DNA of 64,000 nucleotides from Caballeronia pedi (GTDB lineage Bacteria > Pseudomonadota > Gammaproteobacteria > Burkholderiales > Burkholderiaceae), in assembly GCF_001544915.2 (NCBI RefSeq), contig NZ_FCOE02000003.1:62001-126000 (forward strand), read 5' to 3'. The position numbers and the translations under genes were made by a program. The notes under the pieces were generated by a model that saw only the letters and a list, made by a program, of their open reading frames with translations, searched no databases and was not told where the DNA came from. Below are positions 36,846 to 45,857 of the stretch, in pieces (within the stretch, counting starts at the first letter, position 1; every line of letters starts with the position of its first letter).

Positions 36846-38683
36846 CATCCGCCACGCACACGCCGTCTTCGGACGACGCCATCACGCTAGAAATCGTCAA
36901 GAATGCGCTCGGCTCGGTGGCGGACGAGATGGCGCTCGTCGTGCTGCGCTCGGCCTATTCGCCGATCGTGCGCGACTCGATGGACTTCTCCACCGCCGTG
37001 TTCGACCGGCAAGGCCGCGTGATCGCGCAAGGGCTCACGCTGCCGATCCACCTCGGCGCGTTTCCCGCGGCGATGCGCAACGTGATCGCGCGCTTCGGCG
37101 CAAGCGGCCAGCCGGGCGATGTCTATGTGATGAACGATCCGTACACCTCGGGCGGCATGCATCTTCCCGACGTGTATCTGATTCAGCCCGTGTTCTTCGG
37201 CGGAAGCATCGAAGGCTATGTCGCGACGATCGTGCATCACGCCGATATCGGCGGCATGGCGCCGGGCAGCATGGCGATCGGCGCGACCGAGATCTTTCAG
37301 GAAGGCTTGCGCATTCCGCTGCTCAAGCTCTTCGATGCGGGCGAGCCGAATCACACGCTGATCGCGCTGCTCGAAATCAATTCGCGCATGCCCGATCAAC
37401 TGCGCGGCGATCTGCGCGCGCAGGTCGCGTCGTGCCGTGCGGGCGCGCGCGGGCTCGCGCAACTGATCGAGAAATACGGCGCCGATGGCTTCGCCCGGCT
37501 CGTCGATGCGCTGCACGACTATGCCGACCGGCTGACGCGCCAGGCGATCGCCGCGATGCCCGACGGTGAATACTGTTATGACGACTTCATCGACGGCCTG
37601 GGCGACCGGCCGCAGCCGATCCGCTTTCGCGTCAGGGTGACGATCGCCGGCGACGAAGTGACGATCGACTGGAGCGGCACCGATGCACAGGTGCCCGGCG
37701 CGATCAACGGACCGTTCGCGACGACGCAATCGGTCGCATACGCGGCGGTGCGCTGCGCGATCGGCGTAGACGTGCCGAATTGCGAGGGCTTCTCGCGCCC
37801 GGTGCATGTGTTCGCGGAGCCGGGCTCGATCGTCAATCCGCTGGAGCCCGCGGCGTGCGCTGCGCGCGGCATCATGGCGTATCGCATGTTCGACGTGCTG
37901 CAAGGCGCGTTTGCGCAGATCGTGCCGGATGCGATGCCCGCGTTGGGCGAAGGCGGTCCATCGGTGGTGTCGATCTCGGGACGAGGAGCTGCGGGCAACT
38001 GGCTGATCACGGACGGCATTCTTGGCAGCTGGGGCGCAAGCGCGCGGTGCGACGGCAGCGAAGGCATCGCCAATCCGCTCGGCAATCTGTCGAATCAGCC
38101 GGTCGAACTGATCGAGGCGCGCTTGCCCGTCGTCATCACGGATTATGGTTTCGTGCCGGACTCGGGCGGCGCGGGCAAGCATCGCGGCGGACTCGCGATG
38201 CGCCGCACGTATGCGCTGCGGGCGGAAAGCGCGTCGCTGGGCTTGCGCTCGGACCGGCGCGAGCATCGGCCGGCAGGTTCGCACGGCGGACTGGACGGCT
38301 CCCCGTCGTTCAATCTGCTCACGCGCGACGGCGAATCCATGCTGCTGCCGAGCATGCCGAGCTCGGTCATCGCGCTCGGGCGCGACGACCGGGTCTGTCA
38401 TATCGCGGCGGGCGGCGCGGGCTACGGTCCGCCTTGGGAGCGCGAGCCGCAGGCGGTCCTGGAGGATGTGCTCGATGGACTGATCTCCGGGCGCATGGCG
38501 CGCGATCTTTACGGCGTGGTCATCGACCGAGGCGAGATCGATCCTGTCGCGACCGAAGCAGCACGCGCCGCGCTCGCGCAATTGTCGGCCGATGAACTGC
38601 GCGCGCGGCAGGACCGCGTCTTCGCCGAATCGAACGGCTTGCAGGCAGCGCTGTCTTTTGGGACCGGCGAGGTGCGGACATGA
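36842..38683 (+). CDS. Hydantoinase/oxoprolinase subunit B (HyuB-type)
   Basis: This 613-residue protein is the partner of HyuA. The family signatures are VIVRDSMDFSTAVFD-like text near residues 40-55, VMNDPYTSGGMHLPD (about 96-110), VHHADIGGMAPGSM and the C-terminal GGAGKHRGGLAMRR. It starts with an ATGA overlap on hyuA and ends with an ATGA overlap on the racemase-like gene. Together HyuA and HyuB would open a hydantoin, oxoproline or similar ring with ATP. Its specificity cannot be read from sequence alone. Confidence 0.9.
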   Translation: MTSATHTPSSDDAITLEIVKNALGSVADEMALVVLRSAYSPIVRDSMDFSTAVFDRQGRVIAQGLTLPIHLGAFPAAMRNVIARFGASGQPGDVYVMNDPYTSGGMHLPDVYLIQPVFFGGSIEGYVATIVHHADIGGMAPGSMAIGATEIFQEGLRIPLLKLFDAGEPNHTLIALLEINSRMPDQLRGDLRAQVASCRAGARGLAQLIEKYGADGFARLVDALHDYADRLTRQAIAAMPDGEYCYDDFIDGLGDRPQPIRFRVRVTIAGDEVTIDWSGTDAQVPGAINGPFATTQSVAYAAVRCAIGVDVPNCEGFSRPVHVFAEPGSIVNPLEPAACAARGIMAYRMFDVLQGAFAQIVPDAMPALGEGGPSVVSISGRGAAGNWLITDGILGSWGASARCDGSEGIANPLGNLSNQPVELIEARLPVVITDYGFVPDSGGAGKHRGGLAMRRTYALRAESASLGLRSDRREHRPAGSHGGLDGSPSFNLLTRDGESMLLPSMPSSVIALGRDDRVCHIAAGGAGYGPPWEREPQAVLEDVLDGLISGRMARDLYGVVIDRGEIDPVATEAARAALAQLSADELRARQDRVFAESNGLQAALSFGTGEVRT

Positions 38684-39846
38684 ACGCATCTACCGACGAC
38701 CTGCGCGAGTACCGTCTGCTGCGTCCCGCGTGGGCGGAGATCGATGAAGGCGCGATCGCCGCGAATCTCGCGGTGGCGCGCAAGCTTGCGGGCGACGCGA
38801 AGATCTGGTTCGTCTGCAAGGGCGATGGCTTCGGCTTCGGCGCGGCGAAGGTCGCGCGCCTCGCCGACGCCGCCGGTGTCGATGGCTTGTGCGTCGGCAG
38901 TCCGGAAGAGGGTATGGCGATCCGCGCGGCGGGCGTCACGCGCGACATCCTGCTGTTCGCATCGACGCTGCCGGAGGACGCGGCGCGCGTCGCGTCGCTC
39001 GGCCTGATCGTCACGATCCAGAGCATGGAGAGCTTGCGTGCGTTCGTCGCGGCGGGCGTTCTGGTCGATGCGTTCATCGAGATCGATCCGGGCTTCGGCC
39101 GTTTCGGTTTTCTCGCGTCGCAATGGGCGCAAGCGTTCGCCGTGCTCGCGCAGCAGTCGACCGTTCGCCTGAAGGGTGTCTACACCCACCTGAGTTCGCC
39201 CGGCGACGAGGCGATCACCGCGCGCCAGGCGGGCGTTTTCGATGCCGCGCTCGCCGATGCGCATTCTGCTGGTTTCCGCGATCTGGAGACGATGCTCGCG
39301 AGTTCGCGCGTGATGATCGCGCATCCGGCGCTGCGTTACAGCGCGGTCGATCCGGGACGGCTGCTCTACGGCGCGCTCGATGCCGAATGGATGGCGCGCG
39401 TGCCGTTACGCCCGATGCTCAGCGCCATTCGCGGACGCATCATCCATGTGCAGGAGCATCCGGCGGGATCGACGCTCGGTATCGGCTATGCGGCGCCCAT
39501 TCGCCTTGAGCGCGCGATGCGCGTCGGCGTCGTGCCGATCGGGTTCGGGGATGGGCTGAATCACGTGCCGCCGTTCGGACGCGTGCTGATAGGCGGACGC
39601 GAGGCGACGATCATGGGGCGGCGCTCGTTGCAGCACACGGTGATCGATCTGAGCGCGTTTCCCGAGGCCGGAGTCGGCAGCGTCGTGACGATCGTCGGCG
39701 AGGACGGCGGCGGGTTCATCGGCATCGACGAACTGGCCGATGCGATGCGCATTCCGGTGATGGAGTTGCTGCCACGGGTCGTGCGGATGTTGCCTCACAT
39801 ATCGCGGACTCGAGTCGGGAGATGCGAACCGGTCGATGCGGGTTGA
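38680..39846 (+). CDS. Alanine racemase-like PLP enzyme (fold type III)
   Basis: This 388-residue protein resembles alanine racemase. The PLP lysine is K47 in WFVCKGDGFGFG, a variant of the usual VKADAYGHG. FGRFGF and the VYTHLSSPGD segment follow, and the C-terminal domain has GIGYAAP (probable catalytic tyrosine) and VPIGFGDGL. The changed motif and operon context suggest an amino acid racemase for the product of HyuAB rather than the cell-wall Alr. It is the last gene of the LacI-controlled hyu operon. Confidence 0.82.
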   Translation: MNASTDDLREYRLLRPAWAEIDEGAIAANLAVARKLAGDAKIWFVCKGDGFGFGAAKVARLADAAGVDGLCVGSPEEGMAIRAAGVTRDILLFASTLPEDAARVASLGLIVTIQSMESLRAFVAAGVLVDAFIEIDPGFGRFGFLASQWAQAFAVLAQQSTVRLKGVYTHLSSPGDEAITARQAGVFDAALADAHSAGFRDLETMLASSRVMIAHPALRYSAVDPGRLLYGALDAEWMARVPLRPMLSAIRGRIIHVQEHPAGSTLGIGYAAPIRLERAMRVGVVPIGFGDGLNHVPPFGRVLIGGREATIMGRRSLQHTVIDLSAFPEAGVGSVVTIVGEDGGGFIGIDELADAMRIPVMELLPRVVRMLPHISRTRVGRCEPVDAG

Positions 39847-39874
39847 CCCTAGATTTGCCCGCGGCATCGTTAGC

Positions 39875-39880
39875 TATAAT
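39875..39880 (+). promoter_or_regulatory. -10 element before leuA
   Basis: A perfect TATAAT lies 99 bases before the LeuA start. The nearest -35-like box is TTGCCC (39855-39860) with a short 14-base spacer; TTGACC at 39843 is too far. A leader of about 90 bases would result. Confidence 0.45.
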
Positions 39881-39978
39881 CGCGCGGTCAGGCGCTGTGA
39901 TCCAGCGTCACGACAGGCAGGAAGGGTTACCCCCCATTCCCTGATCAATGCAATTGCCGTTCCCCACAGGAGACTGGC

Positions 39979-41163
39979 ATGTCAGACCGACTCATCATTT
40001 TCGACACCACCTTGCGCGATGGAGAACAGTCGCCGGGTGCCTCGATGACCCAAGACGAAAAACTGCGCATCGCCCGACAACTCGAACGCATGCGCGTCGA
40101 CGTGATCGAAGCAGGGTTCGCCGCGAGCTCCGAAGGCGACTTCGAGGCAATTCGGGCGATCGCCGGCGAGGTCAAGGACAGCATCGTCTGTTCTCTGGCG
40201 CGCGCGAACGAGCGTGACATTTCGCGAGCCGCCGAGGCGCTGAAGCAGGCCAGCCGATTCCGCATTCATACCTTCATCGCCACATCCGCGCTGCACATGG
40301 AAAAGAAGCTGCGCATGTCGCCCGATCAGGTCTATGAACAGGCGCGGCGCGCAGTGCGTCTGGCGCGCGGTCATACCGACGACGTCGAGTTCTCGCCGGA
40401 AGACGCGAGCCGCTCCGACCTCGACTTTCTCTGTCGCGTGATAGAAGGCGTGATCGACGAAGGTGCGACTACCATCAACGTCCCCGATACGGTCGGCTAT
40501 GCCGTTCCGGATGGCTACGCTGCCTTGATCCGCGAGCTTCGTGAACGCATTCCCAATTCAGACCGGGCGGTCTTTTCGGTCCACTGTCACGATGATCTCG
40601 GCCTGGCCGTGGCCAACTCGCTTGCGGCCGTCAAGTCGGGCGGCGCCCGACAGATCGAGTGTGCGATCAACGGACTTGGCGAGCGAGCCGGCAATACGGC
40701 GCTCGAGGAAGTCGTGATGGCAGTCAGGACGCGACGGGATGTCTTCGGCCTCGATGTGCGCGTGGACACGACTCAGATTGTCGAAGCCTCGCGGCTGGTT
40801 TCGGAGATCACAGGCTTCACGGTGCAGCCTAACAAGGCGGTCGTCGGCGCCAATGCGTTCGCGCATGCATCGGGCATCCACCAGGACGGCGTGCTGAAAG
40901 CGCGCGACACCTACGAAATCATGCGCGCGGAAGACGTGGGCTGGAGCGCGAACAGGATCGTGCTCGGCAAACTGTCTGGTCGAAATGCATTCAGGCAGCG
41001 GTTGCAGGAGCTGGGAATCGAGTTCGACAGCGAAGCAGAAGTGAATGCAGCGTTCGTTCGATTCAAGGCACTTGCCGATCAGGAAGCAACCGTGTCCGAC
41101 GACGCACTCGTCGCTTTGTCGCGGCAAGACACGGTGGCGGATACAACCCGTTCGCAACTCTGA
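39979..41163 (+). CDS. leuA: 2-isopropylmalate synthase, short form without regulatory domain
   Basis: This 394-residue enzyme condenses acetyl-CoA with 2-ketoisovalerate, the first step of leucine synthesis. [15 protein letters not shown] lies at 9-23 (metal and substrate site), [18 protein letters not shown] has the metal-binding histidines, and [18 protein letters not shown] is the subdomain signature. Typical LeuA is about 510 residues; this one stops just after the catalytic and linker regions, so the leucine-sensing C-terminal domain is missing. CAGGAGA precedes the ATG. It lies 79 bases before an ilvE gene. It is likely a second, feedback-insensitive copy (inferred). Confidence 0.88.
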   Translation: MSDRLIIFDTTLRDGEQSPGASMTQDEKLRIARQLERMRVDVIEAGFAASSEGDFEAIRAIAGEVKDSIVCSLARANERDISRAAEALKQASRFRIHTFIATSALHMEKKLRMSPDQVYEQARRAVRLARGHTDDVEFSPEDASRSDLDFLCRVIEGVIDEGATTINVPDTVGYAVPDGYAALIRELRERIPNSDRAVFSVHCHDDLGLAVANSLAAVKSGGARQIECAINGLGERAGNTALEEVVMAVRTRRDVFGLDVRVDTTQIVEASRLVSEITGFTVQPNKAVVGANAFAHASGIHQDGVLKARDTYEIMRAEDVGWSANRIVLGKLSGRNAFRQRLQELGIEFDSEAEVNAAFVRFKALADQEATVSDDALVALSRQDTVADTTRSQL

Positions 41164-41242
41164 CGACGCCTTCCATTTCAATCCCTCGCGGGTCGCCGTG
41201 CGAGTCTGACGAGACCCGTTCCGCCATTGGTCGCATGAAAGT

Positions 41243-42337
41243 ATGAATACCGATATGCCTACACAGTTTGTCATTTCCCCAAGCGCAACGCCGACGCCGC
41301 ACGAACAGATCGTCGCGAGCATTTCAAATCCCGTGTTCGGTCGGGTGTTCACCGATCACATGGCGACGATGCGCTGGACCAACACGCTTGGCTGGCACGA
41401 TGCCAAGGTCGAACCTCGCCGGCCGTTTCAGATCGATCCCGCTTGCGCCGTGTTGCACTATGCGCAGGAAATTTTTGAAGGCATGAAAGCGTACCGCGGC
41501 GAAGACGACTCGATCTCGCTGTTCCGCCCCTTCGAGAATGCCAGGCGGTTTCGTGCCTCGGCCGCGCGTCTTGCCATGGCCGATCTCCCGGAAGCGCTCT
41601 TCGTCGAGGCGGTGGAATCTCTCGTCAAGGTTGACCGGGACTGGGTGCCTGGTGGCGACAGCAGTCTCTATCTGCGTCCGTTCATGTTTGCCTCCGAGAG
41701 CTTCCTCGGTGTGCGCGCGTCACACGAATACGTGTTCTGCGTCATCGCCTGCCCCGTAGGTCCGTACTTCAAGGCAGGCAAGTCGTCGGTTACTGTCTGG
41801 GTGTCCGACCGATACACTCGCGCGGCGCCGGGTGGAACGGGTTCGGCCAAATGCGGCGGCAACTATGCTGCCAGCCTGATCGCGCAGACCGAAGCTGCAG
41901 CCAAAGGTTGCGACCAGGTCGTTTTTCTCGATGCCGCCGAGCACAAATGGATCGAAGAGATGGGAGGGATGAATCTCTTCTTCGTCATGGATGATGGCTC
42001 TCTGACGACGCCGCCACTGTCCGGCACGATTCTGCCGGGTATCACCAGGGCTTCGATCATCGAGCTTGCCAGGCGTGAGGGCCTCGTAGTCAACGAAACG
42101 GCTTATGCTTTCGACGCGTGGCGTGCAGACGCCGCGAGCGGCCGTGTCCGGGAGGTATTCGCTTGTGGGACCGCTGCGGTCGTCACCGCGGTCGGTGAGG
42201 TTCGCCATGCCGCCGGAGAATTTCAGATCGGCAACGGGGGAGAAGGACCCGTGACACAGCGCATCCGCACGCAGTTGACCGGTATCCAACGCGGCAGGCT
42301 CGCTGATCCGCTTGAATGGGTTTATCGCATCGAATAA
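41243..42337 (+). CDS. ilvE: Branched-chain amino acid aminotransferase
   Basis: This 364-residue class-IV (D-amino-acid-type fold) PLP enzyme interconverts Leu, Ile and Val with their keto acids. The Schiff-base lysine is K203 in GSAKCGGNYAAS, and EIFEGMKAYR (about residue 74-83) and LDAAEHKWIEEMGGMN are typical of the long IlvE subtype. It follows the short LeuA on the same strand. Its 3' end abuts remnants of other genes, which marks a recombination junction. Together LeuA and IlvE could supply leucine or a chain-extended amino acid. Confidence 0.9.
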   Translation: MNTDMPTQFVISPSATPTPHEQIVASISNPVFGRVFTDHMATMRWTNTLGWHDAKVEPRRPFQIDPACAVLHYAQEIFEGMKAYRGEDDSISLFRPFENARRFRASAARLAMADLPEALFVEAVESLVKVDRDWVPGGDSSLYLRPFMFASESFLGVRASHEYVFCVIACPVGPYFKAGKSSVTVWVSDRYTRAAPGGTGSAKCGGNYAASLIAQTEAAAKGCDQVVFLDAAEHKWIEEMGGMNLFFVMDDGSLTTPPLSGTILPGITRASIIELARREGLVVNETAYAFDAWRADAASGRVREVFACGTAAVVTAVGEVRHAAGEFQIGNGGEGPVTQRIRTQLTGIQRGRLADPLEWVYRIE

Positions 42338-42428
42338 GGCCGATTGGGCCTGAATCGATGAAAAGGCGCGTCGACACTTCAAGAATGTTTTCGCGCAAGG
42401 CGTCGCTCTTGGTCTGGGTTCGGGTCAT
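42338..42428 (-). pseudogene. TetR family regulator, N-terminal remnant
   Basis: Read on the minus strand from the ATG at 42428, the frame gives MTRTQTKSDALRENILEVST and then RLFIDSGP, the opening of a TetR/AcrR regulator. The family pattern stops there, before the helix-turn-helix, and the frame runs into ilvE sequence. Only about 28 residues survive. It is divergent from the MFS remnant, so the two were probably once a regulator/transporter pair. Confidence 0.55.
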
Positions 42429-42459
42429 ACGGCGTTTTCGACAACTGTGTCAGAAAGTT

Positions 42460-42759
42460 GGCTCGCAGGTTTGCGCCAATGTCATCGCATCGGGGTTCTA
42501 TCCGACATCGAGCCGGGCGACGGGCGTGGCATGGGCGCTCGGCGTCGGGCGGATCGGTGCGTTCGCGGGATCGTTCGGTGGCGCGTTGATGCTGTCCGCG
42601 GGCGGGTCCAACGCAGCGCTCTATCTCATCCTGGCATTACCCGCAACACTGTCCGGCGCGGGTATCTTCTTCGCGGGCGCCCGTCAAGCGCGGATCCCGG
42701 CGGCTTCGTCTGGCGCGGACGTTGCACTGGACATGCCCGGTGCCGAGATGGGCTCATAG
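42460..42759 (+). pseudogene. MFS transporter, C-terminal remnant
   Basis: The end of the open frame at 42316-42759 reads FYPTSSRATGVAWALGVGRI and then GAFAGSFGGALML, typical of helices 10-11 of aromatic acid/H+ symporter-type MFS proteins. One more hydrophobic helix and a short tail follow. The first ten or so helices are absent, and no start fits. It is a decayed remnant next to a TetR remnant. Confidence 0.65.
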
Positions 42760-42824
42760 TCGATCCGCCGCTTCGGTCGGCATCGATCACGACATCGTCC
42801 GCGTTCCGCGGACGATGTTCAAAC

Positions 42825-44003
42825 TTACGCTTTACAAGCGACCGCGCTTTTCAGCGCGAGCCGAGCTACTTCCGCGAAATAACGTGCGCCCGTCGTAAGA
42901 ATCTCATCGTTGAAGTCATAACTTGCGTTGTGCAACGGCGTACTGCCCGTCTCGCCGTTCGCGCCGTTACCGATGAACATGAAATTGCCCGGTATCGCTT
43001 GCAGGAACGCTCCGAAATCCTCGGAGATCATCATCGGCGTGACATCGCGATCGACGGCATCGGCTTCGGCCACCTGCGCAGCCGCGCATGCAGCGATATC
43101 GACCCATTCGCACGAATTCACCGTCGGCGCGAATTCGTGGGTGTATTCGACAGTACAGCGAGCACCGTGTGCTTGGCAGAAGCCTTCGCTCAGTTCACGC
43201 ATGCGCGTTTCGAGCAGACGTTGCACATCGGTCGAATAACTGCGGGTATCGCCCTTGATCACGACGTTCGAAGGAATCACATTGCGCAATCCGTCAGTGA
43301 TGAACTCGGTGCACGAGACGACGGCCGACTCCGACGGATCGACATTACGCGAAACGATGCCTTGCAAAGCCATCACGATCTGCGAACCGATGACGATCGG
43401 ATCGACGCCCATATGCGGACGCGCAGCATGCGTGCCGCGCGCCTCGATCCGAATGACGAAGTTGTCCTCGCTCGCCATGATGCCGCCGGCGCGGGTGGCA
43501 AAGGTGCGAGCCGCCATGCCCGGCATGTTGTGCGCGCCAAAGATGGCATCGATGGGAAAGCGTTCGAACAAGCCATCGGCCATCATGGCCTTTGCACCGC
43601 GTCCGTGTTCTTCCGCCGGCTGGAAGATGAAGCGGACGGTGCCATCGAAGTCACGGCGTTCGGCAAGCAGTCGTGCGGCGCCGAGCGACATCGCCATATG
43701 ACCGTCGTGGCCGCATGCGTGCATCCTGCCCGGCGCGCGTGAAGCGTGAGCGCGGCCGGGCGCGTGCTCGGCAATCGCAAGCGCATCCATGTCGGCGCGC
43801 AGGCCGATCGCCCGTTCGCTCGTGCCCGCGCGCAGACTCGCGACGAAGCCCGTGCCGCCGATGCCGCGCACCACCTCATAACCCAGCGCGCTCAGAATGC
43901 CTGCGGTGTAGTCGGCCGTGCGATGCTCTTCGAATCCCGTCTCGGGATTCTGGTGGAGATGCCGGCGCCATTGCTGCAACTGGGCCTGAAGCGAGGTTTC
44001 CAT
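42825..44003 (-). CDS. M20 family amidohydrolase (hippurate hydrolase/N-acyl amino acid amidohydrolase)
   Basis: This 392-residue metallo-amidohydrolase starts METSLQAQLQQWRRHLHQNP, with the family HQNPETGFEE motif. The metal ligands lie in MHACGHDGHMAM (about 97-108) and FQPAEEHGRGAKAM. FGAHNMPGM and a C-terminal EDFGAF complete the metal site. It cleaves N-acyl amino acids or related amides. It lies 10 bases downstream of the ammonia-lyase gene on the same strand, so the pair probably degrades an acylated amino acid. Confidence 0.9.
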   Translation of the reverse strand: METSLQAQLQQWRRHLHQNPETGFEEHRTADYTAGILSALGYEVVRGIGGTGFVASLRAGTSERAIGLRADMDALAIAEHAPGRAHASRAPGRMHACGHDGHMAMSLGAARLLAERRDFDGTVRFIFQPAEEHGRGAKAMMADGLFERFPIDAIFGAHNMPGMAARTFATRAGGIMASEDNFVIRIEARGTHAARPHMGVDPIVIGSQIVMALQGIVSRNVDPSESAVVSCTEFITDGLRNVIPSNVVIKGDTRSYSTDVQRLLETRMRELSEGFCQAHGARCTVEYTHEFAPTVNSCEWVDIAACAAAQVAEADAVDRDVTPMMISEDFGAFLQAIPGNFMFIGNGANGETGSTPLHNASYDFNDEILTTGARYFAEVARLALKSAVACKA

Positions 44004-44013
44004 GGCGTGTTCC

Positions 44014-45231
44014 TTAAGTCGGTGAAGCGGCGCGGCGCTGACGTTCGAGCACGTCCCGGGGATCGTGGCCCGTTAGCTCCCGGTATAGCGCAGGCGCGGT
44101 CGCACCTTCTGTGTTGATGACGAGTACGCGCGAGTGCTCGTCCAATTCAGCGCTCGTAGCGGCGGATGAATCCTGCATGAGCACCGAGAGCGCCGCATAA
44201 CCTGCCGCGCCCGATTCGCCTGCGACGACAGGCACGTCGCGCAACCCGCCTTCGGCGAGCGCGCGCATGGCCTGTACGGCATCGGCATCATTGATCGTCA
44301 TGAAGGTATCGATGCACGGTTGCAGCACGCGCCACGCAAGCGGCGACGCCTCGCCGCACGCGAGACCCGCCATGATCGAATCGACCGAACCGGTGGCGCG
44401 GGAGGCGTGACCCGCGATTGCACTTTGATACAGACAGTCCGCCTGCTGCGGCTCGGCGACGATGAAGCGGGGCCGCCGCGCTCCATGCCATTCCCACAGG
44501 TAACTCGCCACACCCGCGGCCAGGCCGCCCACGCCGCCTTGCACAACGACATGCGTGAAGACAGGCGTCTCGCGCGTGCTCGCGGTCTGCTCGAGGACTT
44601 CGGCCGCGATGACGCCATAGCCTTGCATGACATCGCGCGGAATCTCCGTGTAGCCATCGTATGAAGTATCGGATACGACATGCCAGCCGTTATCGTGCGC
44701 AAGCCGTGCAGCCTCGGCGACCGACGCATCATAGTTGCCTTCGACACGCACGATGCGTGCACCTTCTTTCGCGATCGCGCGCTCGCGCTCTTCGCTCACA
44801 TGCGCGTGCAGCACGATCACGCACTGGCATCCGAACGAACGCGCGGCGGCGGCCAGCGCCTTGCCATGATTGCCGTCGGTGGCGCTCGCCACGGTCAGAT
44901 GCGCAAGCAGCGCGGCGTGCCGGCCTTCCGCGAGCGCGCGCGGATCCAGATCGTGCGCGTGCCACAGCCGCTTGACGAGGCGCATGAGCGCGATGGGCGC
45001 ACCTAGCGCCTTGAAGCTGCCAAGCGGCGAACGCAGCGATTCATCCTTCACATGCAGCGAAGCCAGCCCAAGGCGCTCGGCCGCATCGGGCATCGTCCAT
45101 AACGGCGTGGGACCCGAGTTGAGCAGCGGCCACGCAGCGAGCCATGCGCGGCTCTCGTCGGCTGCGGCCTTGTTGAGGATCTCGTGCAATGAATAGGGCG
45201 TCCGGCTCGCGCGGGCATTGGAAGTCAGCAT
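44014..45231 (-). CDS. Diaminopropionate ammonia-lyase-like PLP enzyme
   Basis: This 405-residue fold-type-II PLP enzyme has the Schiff-base lysine K74 in SPLGSFKALGAP, the asparagine loop ASATDGNHGKALA and the glycine-rich phosphate loop QGGVGGLAAGV. SDTSYDGYTEIPRDVMQGY is characteristic of diaminopropionate ammonia-lyase (DpaL), which converts 2,3-diaminopropionate to pyruvate and ammonia. A related serine/threonine dehydratase activity is possible. It is divergent from the Lrp regulator and upstream of the amidohydrolase. Confidence 0.85.
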   Translation of the reverse strand: MLTSNARASRTPYSLHEILNKAAADESRAWLAAWPLLNSGPTPLWTMPDAAERLGLASLHVKDESLRSPLGSFKALGAPIALMRLVKRLWHAHDLDPRALAEGRHAALLAHLTVASATDGNHGKALAAAARSFGCQCVIVLHAHVSEERERAIAKEGARIVRVEGNYDASVAEAARLAHDNGWHVVSDTSYDGYTEIPRDVMQGYGVIAAEVLEQTASTRETPVFTHVVVQGGVGGLAAGVASYLWEWHGARRPRFIVAEPQQADCLYQSAIAGHASRATGSVDSIMAGLACGEASPLAWRVLQPCIDTFMTINDADAVQAMRALAEGGLRDVPVVAGESGAAGYAALSVLMQDSSAATSAELDEHSRVLVINTEGATAPALYRELTGHDPRDVLERQRRAASPT

Positions 45232-45330
45232 CGGAAATACGCTCTCTGCTATTTGATGAGTTGACGGTATGGTGTGCAGGCAAAATAATATTCAGGTTGA
45301 CCGTTAATTCGATTGGATAAATCGACGGAC

Positions 45331-45342
45331 TGACGCAAAAAA
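45331..45342. promoter_or_regulatory. TGACGCAAAAAA element, copy 1
   Basis: TGACGCAAAAAA lies between the divergent ammonia-lyase and Lrp genes, 26 bases before the Lrp start. The same 12-mer recurs at 47105, upstream of the Liv-type binding protein. It could be part of an Lrp-family binding site. Confidence 0.4.
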
Positions 45343-45368
45343 ATCTCATTTCTTATGAAGGCGCCGCC

Positions 45369-45845
45369 ATGACCGTTTCGCTCGACAACTTCGATCGCAA
45401 GCTGCTTGTGGAAGTGCAGCAAGATGCACAGATTCCCCAGAACGAGCTCGGCGCGCGCGTGAACCTCTCCACAGCAGCGGTCAACCGACGGCTGCGACGT
45501 CTCGTCGACGAAGGCGTGATCGAACGCTATGCCGCAGTGGTCTCGCCGGAGAAAGTAGGTTGTGCACTCACCATCGTCACGATGGTCGAAGTCGAGAGCG
45601 AACAGATCGATTTGCTCGATGCCATGAAACGCAGCTTCGCTCAGTGTCCATTCGTTCAACAGTGCTACTACGTTGCGGGCGAATGGGATTTCGTGCTCGT
45701 ACTGACGGTGCACAACATGGATCAGTACACGGAACTCACGCGGCAGTTGTTCTTCTCGAACAACAATGTCAAGCGCTTCAAGACGCTGGTGAGCATGAGC
45801 CGCGTGAAGGTGGGTCTCGGCGTTCCTGTTTCGATCGACGAGTAA
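45369..45845 (+). CDS. Lrp/AsnC family transcriptional regulator
   Basis: This 158-residue regulator has the N-terminal AsnC-type HTH (FDRKLLVEVQQDAQIPQNEL through LSTAAVNRRLRRLVDEGVI, about residues 8-57). The C-terminal RAM effector domain follows (VGCALTIVTMVEVES, QCYYVAGEWDFVLVLTV). These proteins sense amino acids as octamers or similar oligomers. It is divergent from the ammonia-lyase/amidohydrolase pair and probably controls it in response to the amino acid substrate (inferred). Confidence 0.92.
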   Translation: MTVSLDNFDRKLLVEVQQDAQIPQNELGARVNLSTAAVNRRLRRLVDEGVIERYAAVVSPEKVGCALTIVTMVEVESEQIDLLDAMKRSFAQCPFVQQCYYVAGEWDFVLVLTVHNMDQYTELTRQLFFSNNNVKRFKTLVSMSRVKVGLGVPVSIDE

Positions 45846-45857
45846 CCAAAACGGTCG

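Noticed and set aside
41189..41218. Terminator after leuA (CGGGTC/GACCCG)
   Set aside because: Arms are 6 bp with an 18-base loop and no T-tract; ilvE follows closely and is probably co-transcribed.
42351..42362. Near-match to the LacI operator (TGAATCGATGAA)
   Set aside because: Two mismatches in one arm, lies in a decayed gene and is not before any intact gene.
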